A stretch of 64,000 nucleotides of DNA, from contig NZ_JAELUF010000003.1 of NCBI RefSeq assembly GCF_016429195.1, positions 1 through 64,000 of the forward strand, written 5' to 3'. The notes under the pieces were generated by a model. The model was not told the DNA's origin, ran no database searches, and saw nothing but the letters and a program-made list of their open reading frames with translations. The DNA is from Brevundimonas sp. ASV9. Its GTDB lineage: Bacteria; Pseudomonadota; Alphaproteobacteria; Caulobacterales; Caulobacteraceae. The translations under genes were made by a program, and so were the position numbers. This document shows positions 17,860 to 26,374 of this stretch, in pieces (within the stretch, counting starts at the first letter, position 1; each line of letters starts with the position of its first letter).

Positions 17860-18561
17860 CTATTCGGCGGCGATGTCGAAGAAGCCTGGACCCCGGTCCT
17901 CTAAGGCGTGGCCGGCTCCGGACTTCACCAGCCAGCTTGTCCAGCGGCGGAGGAAGTCTTCGAAGGCTTCGACGCTGACCCGGACCAAGCGGAGATTTTT
18001 ACGGTCATCGAAGCTCGGGAAACTTGCGAACCCAAGCATGTGGGTTGCTCGGTCGGTCTGATGGCCGTCTCTGTCGAGGTAGGTAATGCCGCCATGCGCG
18101 ATGCCATTGCGCATGGCTTCAAGCATATCGCTGGCCGGTGCCACGGCGGCGGCCGTGACCGCGTCGCCCGACGCTAGATAGCGGAGGTGCTCGCGTGGCC
18201 AATCCCGCCCGACTTCAAACCTCTGGCACGATGGTAGGTGAGCCCAAGCACCCGCGACGTAGAACGGCGCATCATGGAAGGGGCGTTTCTCGCCTAGCAC
18301 CTCGCGGACGCGCTGACCCACTTCGCCATCAAGCGCAAAGTCATCGGCCACACCAGGCTTGCGCCCTACCGCCGTTTTGAAGATGCGCTCAAGCGGTAGG
18401 ATCAGCATAGGATATGCCATGGCCAGAAGGAACGTCGTCTTCAGCGGCCCTTCGAAACCGTCGTTAGGATCGGTGTCCTTGGCGATCTGTACGCCATACC
18501 GATCGATCAGTGCCTGACAGCGCTCCGGAAGCTCCACGCTGTAGTTAGTGGGACGGCCCAT
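17860..18561 (-). CDS. Putative HEPN-motif protein convergent with the defence operon
   Basis: A 233-residue protein not assigned to a named family. Residues 151-156 read RNGIAH within EAMRNGIAHGGITYLD, matching the R-X4-H motif of HEPN domains, many of which are RNases in toxin-antitoxin and defence systems. The surrounding sequence is alpha-helical. An N-terminal segment (LLAMAYPMLILPLERIF, about 45-61) is hydrophobic enough for a buried helix. It ends 15 bases from the methylase stop, on the opposite strand, so it has its own promoter. Could be a toxin-like abortive component, or a non-catalytic HEPN-like protein carried on the same island. Confidence 0.5.
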   Translation of the reverse strand: MGRPTNYSVELPERCQALIDRYGVQIAKDTDPNDGFEGPLKTTFLLAMAYPMLILPLERIFKTAVGRKPGVADDFALDGEVGQRVREVLGEKRPFHDAPFYVAGAWAHLPSCQRFEVGRDWPREHLRYLASGDAVTAAAVAPASDMLEAMRNGIAHGGITYLDRDGHQTDRATHMLGFASFPSFDDRKNLRLVRVSVEAFEDFLRRWTSWLVKSGAGHALEDRGPGFFDIAAE

Positions 18562-18856
18562 GTCGTCTCCCGCGCAATCGACGTCTCTTCGCGAAAGATG
18601 AGCATCACGCGTTGCGACCCGACCCGCAAGCCGCTGTTCCGAACGGTGCCCAAGGGCCCTCTGCAGACATGATCGAGCCCGGAAGTGTGCTGCCCGGCAG
18701 CGGACCTTTCGAATGTCGCTGAAGAGTCAAGGCCAGACGTAGCTGGAGCGCTCACGCCTGACCTTGTTGGCGATGGCGCTCGAACGCGGTCTTTGCGCGG
18801 TCGCGACTCCACATTCGTCGGCCTGCGTGTCAGGGTTCGGCCGGGAGGACCGACTG
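18562..18856. other. Right boundary of the defence island, no gene seen
   Basis: Nearly 300 bases between the minus-strand HEPN-like gene and the next plus-strand gene. It must hold at least one promoter; no att-like repeat, tRNA or insertion sequence end was recognised. Confidence 0.45.
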
Positions 18857-19093
18857 ATGGCGACACGCAAGACCCTCATCAGATCGCGCGCCGGCGTTCG
18901 CCTTCAACGCATCGAGCATCTGGCCCGGCAGCAGGTGGTCCAGTCGTCCTGGCGGCTTTCGACCCTGCGCCAAAACCCGCCACGCTCATTTGCCGATGAG
19001 ATGGAAGCGGAGGACGCCTTCGACATGGAGGTCATCGCTTCGCTGACCGATCCCATCATCATGGACATGCAGCGTCGCGGACTGATCGACTGA
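18857..19093 (+). CDS. Small hypothetical protein (78 aa)
   Basis: The ATG at 18857 is chosen over the more distal TTG at 18764 because GGGAGGA lies 7-8 bases upstream. The product (MATRKTLIRSRAGVRLQRIE) has a basic N-terminal half and an acidic C-terminal half (DEMEAEDAFDMEV), with no membrane segment. The stop is one base from the next start, so the two genes form an operon that continues into the SRAP gene. Family not recognised. Confidence 0.65.
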   Translation: MATRKTLIRSRAGVRLQRIEHLARQQVVQSSWRLSTLRQNPPRSFADEMEAEDAFDMEVIASLTDPIIMDMQRRGLID

Positions 19094-19094
19094 C

Positions 19095-19541
19095 ATGGCG
19101 GCCAAGCTGAAGGTCTTTACCTGGTCCGACGGCTTCCATGCCTTCACCGTCGCCACAAGCTCGCGACCCAAGGCTTTGGAGGCCTGGGGCTCAAAGCAGG
19201 ATCTGTTCGCAACCGGCCTGGCCAGCCAGCTTTCCGGCGGACCGGATTACGAGGCCGCCCTAGCCTCTCCTGGCGAGGTCGTCGAGCGCGGGCTTGCGAT
19301 CGATGTCGGCAAGATCGGCAAGGCCAAGCCCGCCAAACCTCGGGGACCGTCCCGGGCGAAGGCCGCCAGGATTGAAAAGCTGAAGATGGCGTTGGCCGAT
19401 TTGGACAAACGCCGTCAGGCCGAGATGGCTAATTTCGAAGAACGACAGGCCGCGCTGAATCAGGCGCGTCGGGAGGCGGAGACGACCTATGAGGCGGAGC
19501 GCAAATCCCTGGCTGCGGCTCTGAAAAAGGCCAAAGCCTGA
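19095..19541 (+). CDS. Hypothetical protein with C-terminal coiled coil (148 aa)
   Basis: An N-terminal domain (KVFTWSDGFHAFTVATSSRP, about 5-25) is followed by a Lys/Ala/Pro linker (about 75-95) and a long charged helix (LADLDKRRQAEMANFEERQA to the end) likely to form a coiled coil. Such proteins in Caulobacterales are often labelled TolA-like for composition alone; there is no membrane anchor and no TolA domain III. The stop overlaps the ATG of the SRAP gene by one base, so it is translated with it. Confidence 0.7.
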   Translation: MAAKLKVFTWSDGFHAFTVATSSRPKALEAWGSKQDLFATGLASQLSGGPDYEAALASPGEVVERGLAIDVGKIGKAKPAKPRGPSRAKAARIEKLKMALADLDKRRQAEMANFEERQAALNQARREAETTYEAERKSLAAALKKAKA

Positions 19542-20248
19542 TGTGCAACTTGTACCGCCAACGCTCCGGCCCCCAAGCCATATTGGATGCGGCGAACGCC
19601 ATGCGATCGACCGTCGGAAACCTCGCGCCGGGCGACGTCTATCCCGACTATCCCGCGCCGATCGTGCGCTGGGAGGGCGCAGAGCGCATTCTGGCTTCGG
19701 CGCGCTGGGGCATGCCGTCATCCCAGAAGATGATCTTCGACAATGCGACGAAACGTGCCGACAAGCTAAGGGCCAAAGGCGGCGAGGTCGACTTTCAGAA
19801 AGTCCTCGAGTTCGAACCCGACAGCGGCACGACCAACGTCCGCAACACCAGCTCCGGCCATTGGCGCCGATATCTGTCGCCGGCATCTCGATGCCTGGTG
19901 CCTTTCACTGCCTTCAGCGAACCGGGCCGTAATGCGGCCGGAAAATACCAACCCGTCTGGTTCAAGCTTGCGGGAGACGAACCCAAGCCGCTCGCCTTCT
20001 TCGCCGGCATCCACCTCCAAGCCCACACGAGCGTCCGCAAGATCAAGACCGGCATGGAGACGATCGATGTCTTCGCCTTTCTGACGACCGAGCCTAACGC
20101 CGAGGTCGGCGCGGTTCACCCCAAGGCCATGCCGGTGATCCTGACGCAGTCCGACGAGATCGAGGCCTGGATGACGGCGCCGTGGGAGACGGCCAAGGCG
20201 CTGCAGCGCCCGCTGCCCGACGGCGCTTTGTCAGTTATCGACGCCTAG
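19541..20248 (+). CDS. SRAP (HMCES/YedK-family) abasic-site shield protein
   Basis: A 235-residue SOS response-associated peptidase. The protein starts MCNLY, placing the catalytic Cys at position 2 after removal of Met; this Cys forms a thiazolidine crosslink with abasic sites in single-stranded DNA. The family blocks NVRNTSS (about 102), RCLVPFTAFSEPG (about 118, with the active-site Glu) and HPKAMPVIL (about 193) are present. The His of the common IHDRMPVIL motif is kept as VHPKAMP. It ends an operon with two hypothetical genes, and lies within 1 kb of the imuA-imuB translesion genes. Confidence 0.88.
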   Translation: MCNLYRQRSGPQAILDAANAMRSTVGNLAPGDVYPDYPAPIVRWEGAERILASARWGMPSSQKMIFDNATKRADKLRAKGGEVDFQKVLEFEPDSGTTNVRNTSSGHWRRYLSPASRCLVPFTAFSEPGRNAAGKYQPVWFKLAGDEPKPLAFFAGIHLQAHTSVRKIKTGMETIDVFAFLTTEPNAEVGAVHPKAMPVILTQSDEIEAWMTAPWETAKALQRPLPDGALSVIDA

Positions 20249-20273
20249 GCCACGTAAAGCCTCTGATAGTTGT

Positions 20274-20714
20274 TTAAAGACGATCCGGTCCCGTCCTGGC
20301 GGTCAACACAAGTTCTGCGGTCAACGGATCAGGCGAAAGACCCCAGCGTGCGAGCGCCGCGTCGAACACGGTCGGATCGGCCGCCACGGCGGCGAATAGC
20401 GTCATCGATGATCGGAATTTGAGATCGTCGGGCGATCCGAACAGCTGAAGCACCGACGCCGCCGGCACCGTGGTCGCGGTTTGGGCTGCGCGGATGAGAC
20501 GCGCCCCTAGAACGGGATGCAGCAGATAGGCCTGTGCCTCCGCGAGCGATTCGATGCCATAGAAGGCGGCTGTCGAAGACTGTCCCAGCGACCGGGCCTG
20601 GGGGAAGACAAACCACATCCAGTGGCTTGTCTTGCGACCCGCCGCGAGTTCGGCCATCGCCGTTTCGATCACGGGGTCTTGAGCTAGGACGAAACGGTCG
20701 AGTGCTGTGGTCAT
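20274..20714 (-). CDS. DUF1810 family protein (NADAR-like)
   Basis: 146 residues from the ATG at 20714; the longer frame upstream overlaps the next minus-strand gene and lacks a ribosome-binding site. Family blocks are LDRFVLAQDP (about 5), KTSHWMWFVFPQ (about 28), STAAFYGI and EAQAYLLHPVLGARL (about 54), and DDLKFRSSMTLFA (about 97). DUF1810 folds like NADAR/YbiA proteins, which hydrolyse N-glycosidic bonds in ADP-ribose-type or riboflavin-pathway metabolites; the substrate is not known. It overlaps the upstream gene (ATGA), so the pair is coupled. Confidence 0.82.
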   Translation of the reverse strand: MTTALDRFVLAQDPVIETAMAELAAGRKTSHWMWFVFPQARSLGQSSTAAFYGIESLAEAQAYLLHPVLGARLIRAAQTATTVPAASVLQLFGSPDDLKFRSSMTLFAAVAADPTVFDAALARWGLSPDPLTAELVLTARTGPDRL

Positions 20715-21001
20715 TCGGCCGTCTCGCCCAGACTGGCGAACCAGTCTGCATAGGTAGTGTTTCGCGCCATGTGTCGATTGAGATCCGGCGAGCCGTCGGT
20801 CCACCACACAGGGCCCCGCTCACCCAACCCCACCTTGGCCTTGTCGACGCTGCGCCGCGCTGCGGCCAAAGCGTCCGTATCCTCAGCCGCCAAGGCCGTC
20901 CGCACCGCCCGGCGCGCCGACATCAGATCATGCACCAGTTCGTCCCTCGCCTCCGCCGACAGAGCAGGATTGGAGCACCGCCACAGCCGGCCTCGAACCA
21001 C
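20711..21001 (-). CDS. Hypothetical protein, N-terminus uncertain (96 aa)
   Basis: The first available start is a GTG at 21001 (VRGRLWRCSNPALSAEARDE). In the same frame upstream of it the DNA still reads PTTPDGRYF, which looks like protein, but a stop is met near 21050 with no ATG, GTG or TTG between. Either the annotated start is right or a base is missing near an ATG at about 21047. The product is helical (SARRAVRTALAAEDTDALAA) with a WWTDGSPDLNRH motif near the C terminus. Coupled to the DUF1810 gene. No function recognised. Confidence 0.6.
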   Translation of the reverse strand: MVRGRLWRCSNPALSAEARDELVHDLMSARRAVRTALAAEDTDALAAARRSVDKAKVGLGERGPVWWTDGSPDLNRHMARNTTYADWFASLGETAE

Positions 21002-21142
21002 GAAATAGCGGCCGTCGGGGGTGGTGGGTATCGGAGGGGCTGCGTCATCGTGGGGCTAACGCGCCGCGCCCGGGATGGCGCCGCCCACAGGGCGATCCAC
21101 AACGCCGTTGCGATCCGCCTTGACTCTCACACGCTCGAATAA

Positions 21143-21157
21143 GAACAAACAAGGAAC
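21143..21157 (+). promoter_or_regulatory. LexA box before imuA
   Basis: GAACAAACAAGGAAC is a perfect GAAC-N7-GAAC direct-repeat LexA site of the alphaproteobacterial type (GTTC-N7-GTTC on the other strand). It ends 29 bases before the imuA ATG, so LexA would repress the mutasome genes until DNA damage. Confidence 0.85.
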
Positions 21158-21186
21158 GTTCAGCTCGCATCCGGTTTCAGGAGAAC

Positions 21187-21942
21187 ATGTCCGCCGCCTC
21201 CCCATCCTTCCAGGCGCTCCGCGCGGAGATCGCCCGTATCGAGGCGGGTCGACGTCCGCCTGGCGGCGTGCTGCCGTTTGGACTGGCCGCGCTCGATCGC
21301 CGGCTGCCCGCCGGCGGCTTGGCGCTCGGCGCGCTGCATGAGGTGGCTGGCGGCGGCGACGGGGCCATCGACGGGGCCGTTGCCGCCTTGTTTGCGGCCG
21401 GTGTGGCAGCGCGCACCCAGGGGCCGGTGCTCTGGTGTGTGACCCGCCCGGACCTGTTCGCGCCGGCGCTGGAGCAGGCGGGGCTGTCTTCGAACCGAGT
21501 CATCTATGTGGAGGCCGAGGACGAGGCCGGATTGCTGGCCGCCTTCGAGGACGGCCTGCGTCACGGCGGCTTCGGCGCGGTCGTCGGCGAAGTGGCCCGC
21601 CTGTCCATGACGGCGTCCCGGCGGCTGCAGTTGGTCGCCGAGGACACCGGCTCTCTTGGTCTGGCCGTGCGACGATGGCGTCGTCAGGCCGAGGCGGCGG
21701 ACTTCGGCCAGCCGACCGCCGCCGCCACCCGCTGGCGGGTCACCGCCCTGCCCTCCGCCCCCCTGCCCGTGCCCGGCGTCGGCCGCCCGCGCTGGTTCGT
21801 CGAACTGATCCGCTGCCGCGCCGGAGCCTGCGCGGATTTCGAACTGGAAGCCTGCGATGAGACGGGTCGTCTCGCTCTACCTCCCCACCTGGCCGACCGA
21901 TCGGCTGCGACGCTGGCTTGGACCCGACGCGCCGTCGCCTGA
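21187..21942 (+). CDS. imuA: ImuA, SOS mutasome accessory protein
   Basis: A 251-residue RecA-related protein that works with ImuB and DnaE2 in damage-induced mutagenesis. It begins FQALRAEIARIEAG and carries LPFGLAALDRRLPAGGLALG (about 30-50), the region that corresponds to the RecA core entry, and LHEVAGGGDGAIDGAVAAL in place of a canonical Walker A. Later blocks are VLWCVTRPDLFAPAL and GGFGAVVGEV. It lies just after a perfect LexA box and overlaps imuB by 86 bases. The dnaE2 gene, often in this operon, is 21 kb away in the same window. Confidence 0.9.
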   Translation: MSAASPSFQALRAEIARIEAGRRPPGGVLPFGLAALDRRLPAGGLALGALHEVAGGGDGAIDGAVAALFAAGVAARTQGPVLWCVTRPDLFAPALEQAGLSSNRVIYVEAEDEAGLLAAFEDGLRHGGFGAVVGEVARLSMTASRRLQLVAEDTGSLGLAVRRWRRQAEAADFGQPTAAATRWRVTALPSAPLPVPGVGRPRWFVELIRCRAGACADFELEACDETGRLALPPHLADRSAATLAWTRRAVA

Positions 21943-23374
21943 GACGCCCTTGGTCCTGGTCGGGCGCCAAGGCCGCAAACGCGTGGTGTTGGCCGCCGAC
22001 CCCGCCGCCCGCGCCCATCGCCTGCATCCCGGCATGGCCGCGACCCAAGCCCGGGCCCTGGTCGCCGATCTTGTCGTCCATCCCTTCGATCCGGCAGGCG
22101 ACGCGGCCGCCCTGGACCAACTCGCCCTCTGGGCGCTGCGCCGCTATGCGCCGATCGTGGCCGCCGACCCGCCGGACGGCCTGGTGCTCGACGTCACCGG
22201 GGCCGGTCACCGCTATGGCGGCGATGAGGGCCTGCTCGAGGATCTGATCGCCCAGACCGCCGCTGTCGGCCTGGGCGCCCATGCCGCCCTCGCCGACACG
22301 TGGGGCGCCGCCCATGCCTTGGCCCGCAACCTCGCCGAACCAACCATCGTCGTCGCGCGCGGGGGGCCTGCCATCCGTCGCCTGCCCTTGCGCGCCTTGC
22401 GCCTGCCCGCCGACATGGTCGATGGCTTGGGACGTCTGGGGCTCGACGCCATAGGCGAACTGGAGGCCAAGCCCCGCGCGCCTCTGGCCCTGCGCTTCGG
22501 GCCGGAACTGATCCGCCGACTGGATCAGGCCTACGGTCGCGCCCAGGAGCCGATCACCCCGATCGACGCTCCGGAACTGATCCAGGTCCGGCGGGTCTTC
22601 GCCGAGCCGATCGGCGCGCCCGAGACCCTGGCACGCTACACGCTGAAACTGGTCGAAGCCCTGAGCGAGGCGCTCGAGGCTCAGGGGCTTGGCGCGTCGC
22701 GGCTCGACCTGCGGTTTGAACGGATCGACAACCGGACCGAGGCCGTCCGCGTCGGCCTGGCGCGCCCCGTGCGCGATGTCGCGCGGCTCACACGCCTGCT
22801 GTGCGACAAGATCGAAACCGTCGATCCTGGTCTCGGCGTGGAGGCCATGGTTCTGGCCGCACCGGTCGCCCTACCGCTGGACTGGTCGCCGAGTTCCGGC
22901 GATCTGGGCGGCCCGGCGACGCCGGACATCGGCGATCTCGTCGATCTGCTCGCCAATCGTCTCGGCCCGCAGAACCTGTATCGACTGGCCCCCGCGCAGA
23001 GCGACGTGCCGGAACGCTCGATCCGCAAACTGCCGCCGACCGCGCCGCCGGTGCCGGAAACCTGGACGCGTCGCTGGCCGCGCCCTTCGCGTTTGCTCGC
23101 CCGTCCCGAAGCCATCGAGGCCGTCGCGCTTATGCCCGATCAGCCGCCGGTCGCCTTTAGCTGGCGCGGCGTTCGTCATCGCGTCAGGCGCGCCGACGGT
23201 CCTGAGCGGATCTTCGGCGAATGGTGGCGGCGTGACGGCGAACGCGATGCGGTGCGCGACTATTTTCAGCTGGAGGACGAAGCTGGCGCGCGCTTCTGGG
23301 TCTTTCGACGCGGCGATGGCGAACAGTCTCAGACCGGCGATCTCAGCTGGTGGCTCCACGGGCTCTTCGGCTGA
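21857..23374 (+). CDS. imuB: ImuB, inactive Y-family polymerase-like mutasome hub
   Basis: 505 residues. It resembles Y-family polymerases but lacks the acidic metal-binding residues: the DMD motif region reads VSLYLPTWPTDRL and the second site reads GLVLDVTGAGH. ImuB is therefore a scaffold linking ImuA, DnaE2 and the beta clamp. A clamp-binding-type motif, ALPLDW, is seen at about residue 338. Thumb/little-finger-like sequence follows, and the C-terminal part (FSWRGVRHRVRRADGPERI) is conserved in ImuB. Start ATG 21857 lies inside imuA, out of frame, giving an 86-base overlap. Confidence 0.9.
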   Translation: MRRVVSLYLPTWPTDRLRRWLGPDAPSPETPLVLVGRQGRKRVVLAADPAARAHRLHPGMAATQARALVADLVVHPFDPAGDAAALDQLALWALRRYAPIVAADPPDGLVLDVTGAGHRYGGDEGLLEDLIAQTAAVGLGAHAALADTWGAAHALARNLAEPTIVVARGGPAIRRLPLRALRLPADMVDGLGRLGLDAIGELEAKPRAPLALRFGPELIRRLDQAYGRAQEPITPIDAPELIQVRRVFAEPIGAPETLARYTLKLVEALSEALEAQGLGASRLDLRFERIDNRTEAVRVGLARPVRDVARLTRLLCDKIETVDPGLGVEAMVLAAPVALPLDWSPSSGDLGGPATPDIGDLVDLLANRLGPQNLYRLAPAQSDVPERSIRKLPPTAPPVPETWTRRWPRPSRLLARPEAIEAVALMPDQPPVAFSWRGVRHRVRRADGPERIFGEWWRRDGERDAVRDYFQLEDEAGARFWVFRRGDGEQSQTGDLSWWLHGLFG

Positions 23375-23570
23375 CACCTTTCGACCGGGTAAATGTCAAT
23401 CTCGAGTGGTCCGCGCTGTCTCGGAATTGCTGACCGTCGGCCTTGGCTGCCGCTTGTTGATCGGACAACTAGCATGTCTGCATGGCCCTCCCCAGCAATA
23501 CCGGTTGTACCGGGCCACGTCTGACAGGCACGGGCAAGGCGAGGGATACGCGGTAGCCGGTAGATGCAAC

Positions 23571-23852
23571 CTAATGCCCGTCAGGATCGCCATCGCGAAA
23601 CCGCCACTTCATGATCAGGACGCAGGCCGCCATGACCAGGGCAAAACTGTTCGACACAGCCACCGGCCAGGCTCGGGTCATGACGCCATAGGCCACCCAG
23701 AGGATGAAACAGGTGACGGTGAGCGAATAGGTCTTGAGGCTGACCGAAGACGCGTCGCGCTCTTTCCAGATCTTGAGGGCTTGGGGCGCAAAGCTCGTGA
23801 TCGAGCAGACCGCCGCCGCTGTACCCACAATGTTGGCTGTCAGGTCGCTCAT
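23571..23852 (-). CDS. SemiSWEET / PQ-loop membrane transporter
   Basis: 93 residues with three predicted membrane helices (about 8-25, 42-60, 65-85), the size of a bacterial SemiSWEET, which acts as a dimer to move sugars down their gradient. The PQ motif is in SITSFAPQALKIWKERDA and is followed by SSVSLKTYSLTVTCFILW as in family members. It stands alone on the minus strand. An exact EcfG-type promoter sits only 9 bases from its ATG, so the mRNA may be leaderless and the gene part of the general stress response. Substrate unknown. Confidence 0.8.
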   Translation of the reverse strand: MSDLTANIVGTAAAVCSITSFAPQALKIWKERDASSVSLKTYSLTVTCFILWVAYGVMTRAWPVAVSNSFALVMAACVLIMKWRFRDGDPDGH

Positions 23853-23860
23853 GGAGGGGC

Positions 23861-23886
23861 AACGGCGCCCCTTGGGTCACCGTTCC
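23861..23886 (-). promoter_or_regulatory. EcfG-type promoter for the SemiSWEET gene
   Basis: On the minus strand GGAAC (23886-23882), 17 bases, CGTT (23864-23861). This fits GGAAC-N16/17-CGTT exactly. The -10 element ends 8 bases before the ATG. Confidence 0.6.
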
Positions 23887-24080
23887 TGTGTGCGAAAACG
23901 CACCTCTGCAGTGGCGAAGCCGCGCGGGGATAGGACGTTTCCAATCCCGATTTCTGCCCCGTCGCGGCGCCGGCCTGTCCTCTCAACGACGACGCCTCAG
24001 CTCTCGCAAAAAAGAAGGACCGAGTTGCTGAACCGTTGACCCGTCTTGGGGTTGACCCTCGGCAGGGAGCGCTGACCGCC

Positions 24081-25226
24081 ATGACCATCGTCAATCCATT
24101 GGGCGTCGCCCCGATGCCTTCGTTTACCAATGCGGCCGCCCTTGCCGGCATCGCGCTGTTCGATCCGGACGGGCACAATCCGGGCAATCTGCACGATCAG
24201 GCGTCCAGAGAGATGCTGGTTTCTCGCCTGGCGCGCCTTCTGCGCCTCCCGGTCATTGATGTCGTTGAAGATGCGGAAGACGTCGGACCCGACGTCTTGC
24301 TGGTGCCTCGCGACACCCTGATCGGCGAAGACATGACCTCGCGCACGGTCTTCACCTCAGGCAATCTGTTGGGCGGCCGCGTGCCCCACCGCTTCATCGC
24401 CACCAAAGCGATCACCCACGGCCTGATCGATCGGTCCGCGACCTGTCCGGCCGGCTGGTCCAACACCATGGCCGAACGTCTGGGCGATGCGGCTCTGGAA
24501 GGCTACACCGCCTTTTCCATCGCCGATGCGATCGAAGCCGGTCGACGCCTCCTCGAGACGGGACCTGTCCGCGTCAAGGACGTCCTGGCCAAGGCAGGGC
24601 TGGGCCAGACAGTCGTCGAGACGCCTGAAGCGCTCGCCGCCGTCATCGCCGAGCAGGACGAGGCGCAGATCGCCGCCTTCGGCGTCGTCCTTGAGGAAAA
24701 CCTGCTCGGCGTGGAAACCTACAGCGTCGGAACCCTGTCGGTCGGCGGACTGCGCATCAGCTATGTCGGCGATCAGCGGGAAACGACCGACCACATGGGA
24801 CGCGAGGTATACGGCGGTTCACGACTGAGGTGCGTCAGGGGCGATCTCGATCGACTGACCCACCTCGGACTGACCCCCGAGGCGGTGGAAGCGGTGCGTT
24901 GCGCCGCCGTGTTCGACGACGCCGCTCAGCGCGCCTATCCGGACTTGATCCTGACCCGCCGGAACTACGATGTCCTCGCCGGCAAGGATGCGCGAGGGCG
25001 AAGACGTGTAGGCGTGCTGGAGCAGTCCTGGCGGGTCGGCGGGGCGACGGGCGCAGAGATCGCCGCCCTCGAGGCCTTCGCGGCGTCGCCAGCGCTGACC
25101 TCCGTCGAAACCGCCACGGTCGAAGTGTACGGCCTCGCCGATGTCGGACCGGAGGATGTCGTCTATTTCCGGGGTGAGGACCCCAAGGTCGGGCCGATGA
25201 CGAAATATGTGACGAGGACGGCGTGA
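24081..25226 (+). CDS. DUF3182 family protein
   Basis: 381 residues from the ATG at 24081, which has GCAGGGAG about 12 bases upstream; the frame is open from 24036. Recognised as DUF3182 by the order VLLVPRDTLIG (about 78), the TVFTSGNLLGGRVPHRFIAT block (about 92-112), the ATP-grasp-like central part (RVKDVLAKAGLGQ, AAFGVVLEENL) and YGGSRLRCVRGD (about 250). Function is unknown; an ATP-grasp-like fold would imply ATP-dependent ligation, but I cannot confirm residues. The stop overlaps the start of the next hydrolase gene (GTGA). Confidence 0.7.
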   Translation: MTIVNPLGVAPMPSFTNAAALAGIALFDPDGHNPGNLHDQASREMLVSRLARLLRLPVIDVVEDAEDVGPDVLLVPRDTLIGEDMTSRTVFTSGNLLGGRVPHRFIATKAITHGLIDRSATCPAGWSNTMAERLGDAALEGYTAFSIADAIEAGRRLLETGPVRVKDVLAKAGLGQTVVETPEALAAVIAEQDEAQIAAFGVVLEENLLGVETYSVGTLSVGGLRISYVGDQRETTDHMGREVYGGSRLRCVRGDLDRLTHLGLTPEAVEAVRCAAVFDDAAQRAYPDLILTRRNYDVLAGKDARGRRRVGVLEQSWRVGGATGAEIAALEAFAASPALTSVETATVEVYGLADVGPEDVVYFRGEDPKVGPMTKYVTRTA

Positions 25227-25981
25227 TTGAACCTGACGACGTCGAGGAAGGGCGGGTGCGGCTGTCTGTCGACGGACAGAAGCTGACTGGCACGCTTCTG
25301 ACGCCGGAATCCCCCGTGCCGGGTTTTCTGTTTGTCCACGGCTGGGGCGGCGATCAGGAAGAAGACCTGAGCCTGGCCGAGGATCTCGCTCGACTGGGCT
25401 GCGTCTGTTTCACCTTCGACCTTCGAGGCCATGCCGAAAGCGATGCGAGCCGAGACGAGGTCACCCGGCAGAATGGGTTGGACGACGTCACCGCGGCCTA
25501 TGACTATTTGGCGTCCCAGCCGCTGATCGATCCCAGTGCGATCGGCGTGATCGGCACAAGCTACGGAGGCTATTTGTCGGCTCTGTTGACAAGCATCCGA
25601 GACGTGCGTTGGTTGGCGCTGCGTGTTCCGGCCCTCTATCCGGACGAGCACTGGGAGGTCCCCAAGGCCAAGCTCGATAAGGACGCGGTGCGCGCCTATC
25701 GACAACAGCTGCGAACCCCGCAGGAAGACAAAGCGCTCTCGGCCTGCGCCGCGTTCGAGGGCGACGTCCTCATCGTGCAGTCGGGCAAGGACGATCGCAT
25801 TCCACCCGAAGTCATCGCCTCGTATCAGGCAGCCTTCAAGGACGCGAACTCCTTCAGCCACAGGATCATCGCCGAAGCGACCCATGCGATGCGCGATCCC
25901 GCCCATCAGCGACTTTACGCCACCCTGCTGACCAACTGGGTCGAGGAAATGGTGCGGGCTAGCCGCCGGTCTTATCGGTGA
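25223..25981 (+). CDS. Alpha/beta hydrolase
   Basis: 252 residues from the GTG at 25223 overlapping the DUF3182 stop. The fold is seen in FLFVHGWGGDQEED (oxyanion His-Gly, about 34), the nucleophile elbow GTSYGG (Ser about 115), the acid in SGKDDRIP (about 192) and the histidine in AEATHAM (about 217). It resembles dienelactone-hydrolase or acyl-peptidase-like small esterases; substrate unknown. No signal peptide, so cytoplasmic. Coupling to DUF3182 suggests a joint pathway. Confidence 0.82.
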   Translation: MIEPDDVEEGRVRLSVDGQKLTGTLLTPESPVPGFLFVHGWGGDQEEDLSLAEDLARLGCVCFTFDLRGHAESDASRDEVTRQNGLDDVTAAYDYLASQPLIDPSAIGVIGTSYGGYLSALLTSIRDVRWLALRVPALYPDEHWEVPKAKLDKDAVRAYRQQLRTPQEDKALSACAAFEGDVLIVQSGKDDRIPPEVIASYQAAFKDANSFSHRIIAEATHAMRDPAHQRLYATLLTNWVEEMVRASRRSYR

Positions 25982-26058
25982 ACCTCTCGCCAGTGCTCAG
26001 CGCCCAGAGCAGACGCACGTACCGCAGCCGCATTACCCGCTACGCCGCTTTCGTCTCT

Positions 26059-26083
26059 GGAACGCCCCGCGTCGCGCCTCGTT
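26059..26083 (+). promoter_or_regulatory. EcfG-type promoter for the DUF2171 operon
   Basis: GGAAC (26059-26063), 16 bases, CGTT (26080-26083): an exact match to the alphaproteobacterial general-stress promoter. It ends 27 bases before the DUF2171 ATG. Confidence 0.75.
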
Positions 26084-26110
26084 GATGGCGTAGGTAAACG
26101 GAGACCCACC

Positions 26111-26374
26111 ATGACCGACCTCTCGAAAATCAAAGAGCATATGGAAGTGATCGGCGCTGACGGCGTCCATCTCGGCACCGTCGACAAGGTCGAAGGCGAT
26201 CGCATTAAGCTCACGAAGGCCGACAGCGGATCGCACAGCGATCACCATCATTACCTTTCTGGCGGCCTTGTCGCCGAGGTCGAGGGCAATCAGGTGCGCC
26301 TGTCCGCAAACGCCGACAACGCCGCTCTCCTCGAGGAAGAAGAGGCCGGCGAAGCGATCGCCGACCTGAAATAG
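26111..26374 (+). CDS. DUF2171 protein
   Basis: 87 residues, beginning MTDLSKIKEHMEVIGADG and containing VDKVEGDRIKLTKADSG and a histidine-rich HSDHHHYL (about 42). The family resembles PRC-barrel proteins, small beta domains found in stress regulons; the precise role is unknown. The exact EcfG-type promoter upstream indicates induction under general stress. Its stop overlaps the start of the next ORF by one base, and a third gene encoding an HhH protein is coupled in turn. Confidence 0.82.
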   Translation: MTDLSKIKEHMEVIGADGVHLGTVDKVEGDRIKLTKADSGSHSDHHHYLSGGLVAEVEGNQVRLSANADNAALLEEEEAGEAIADLK

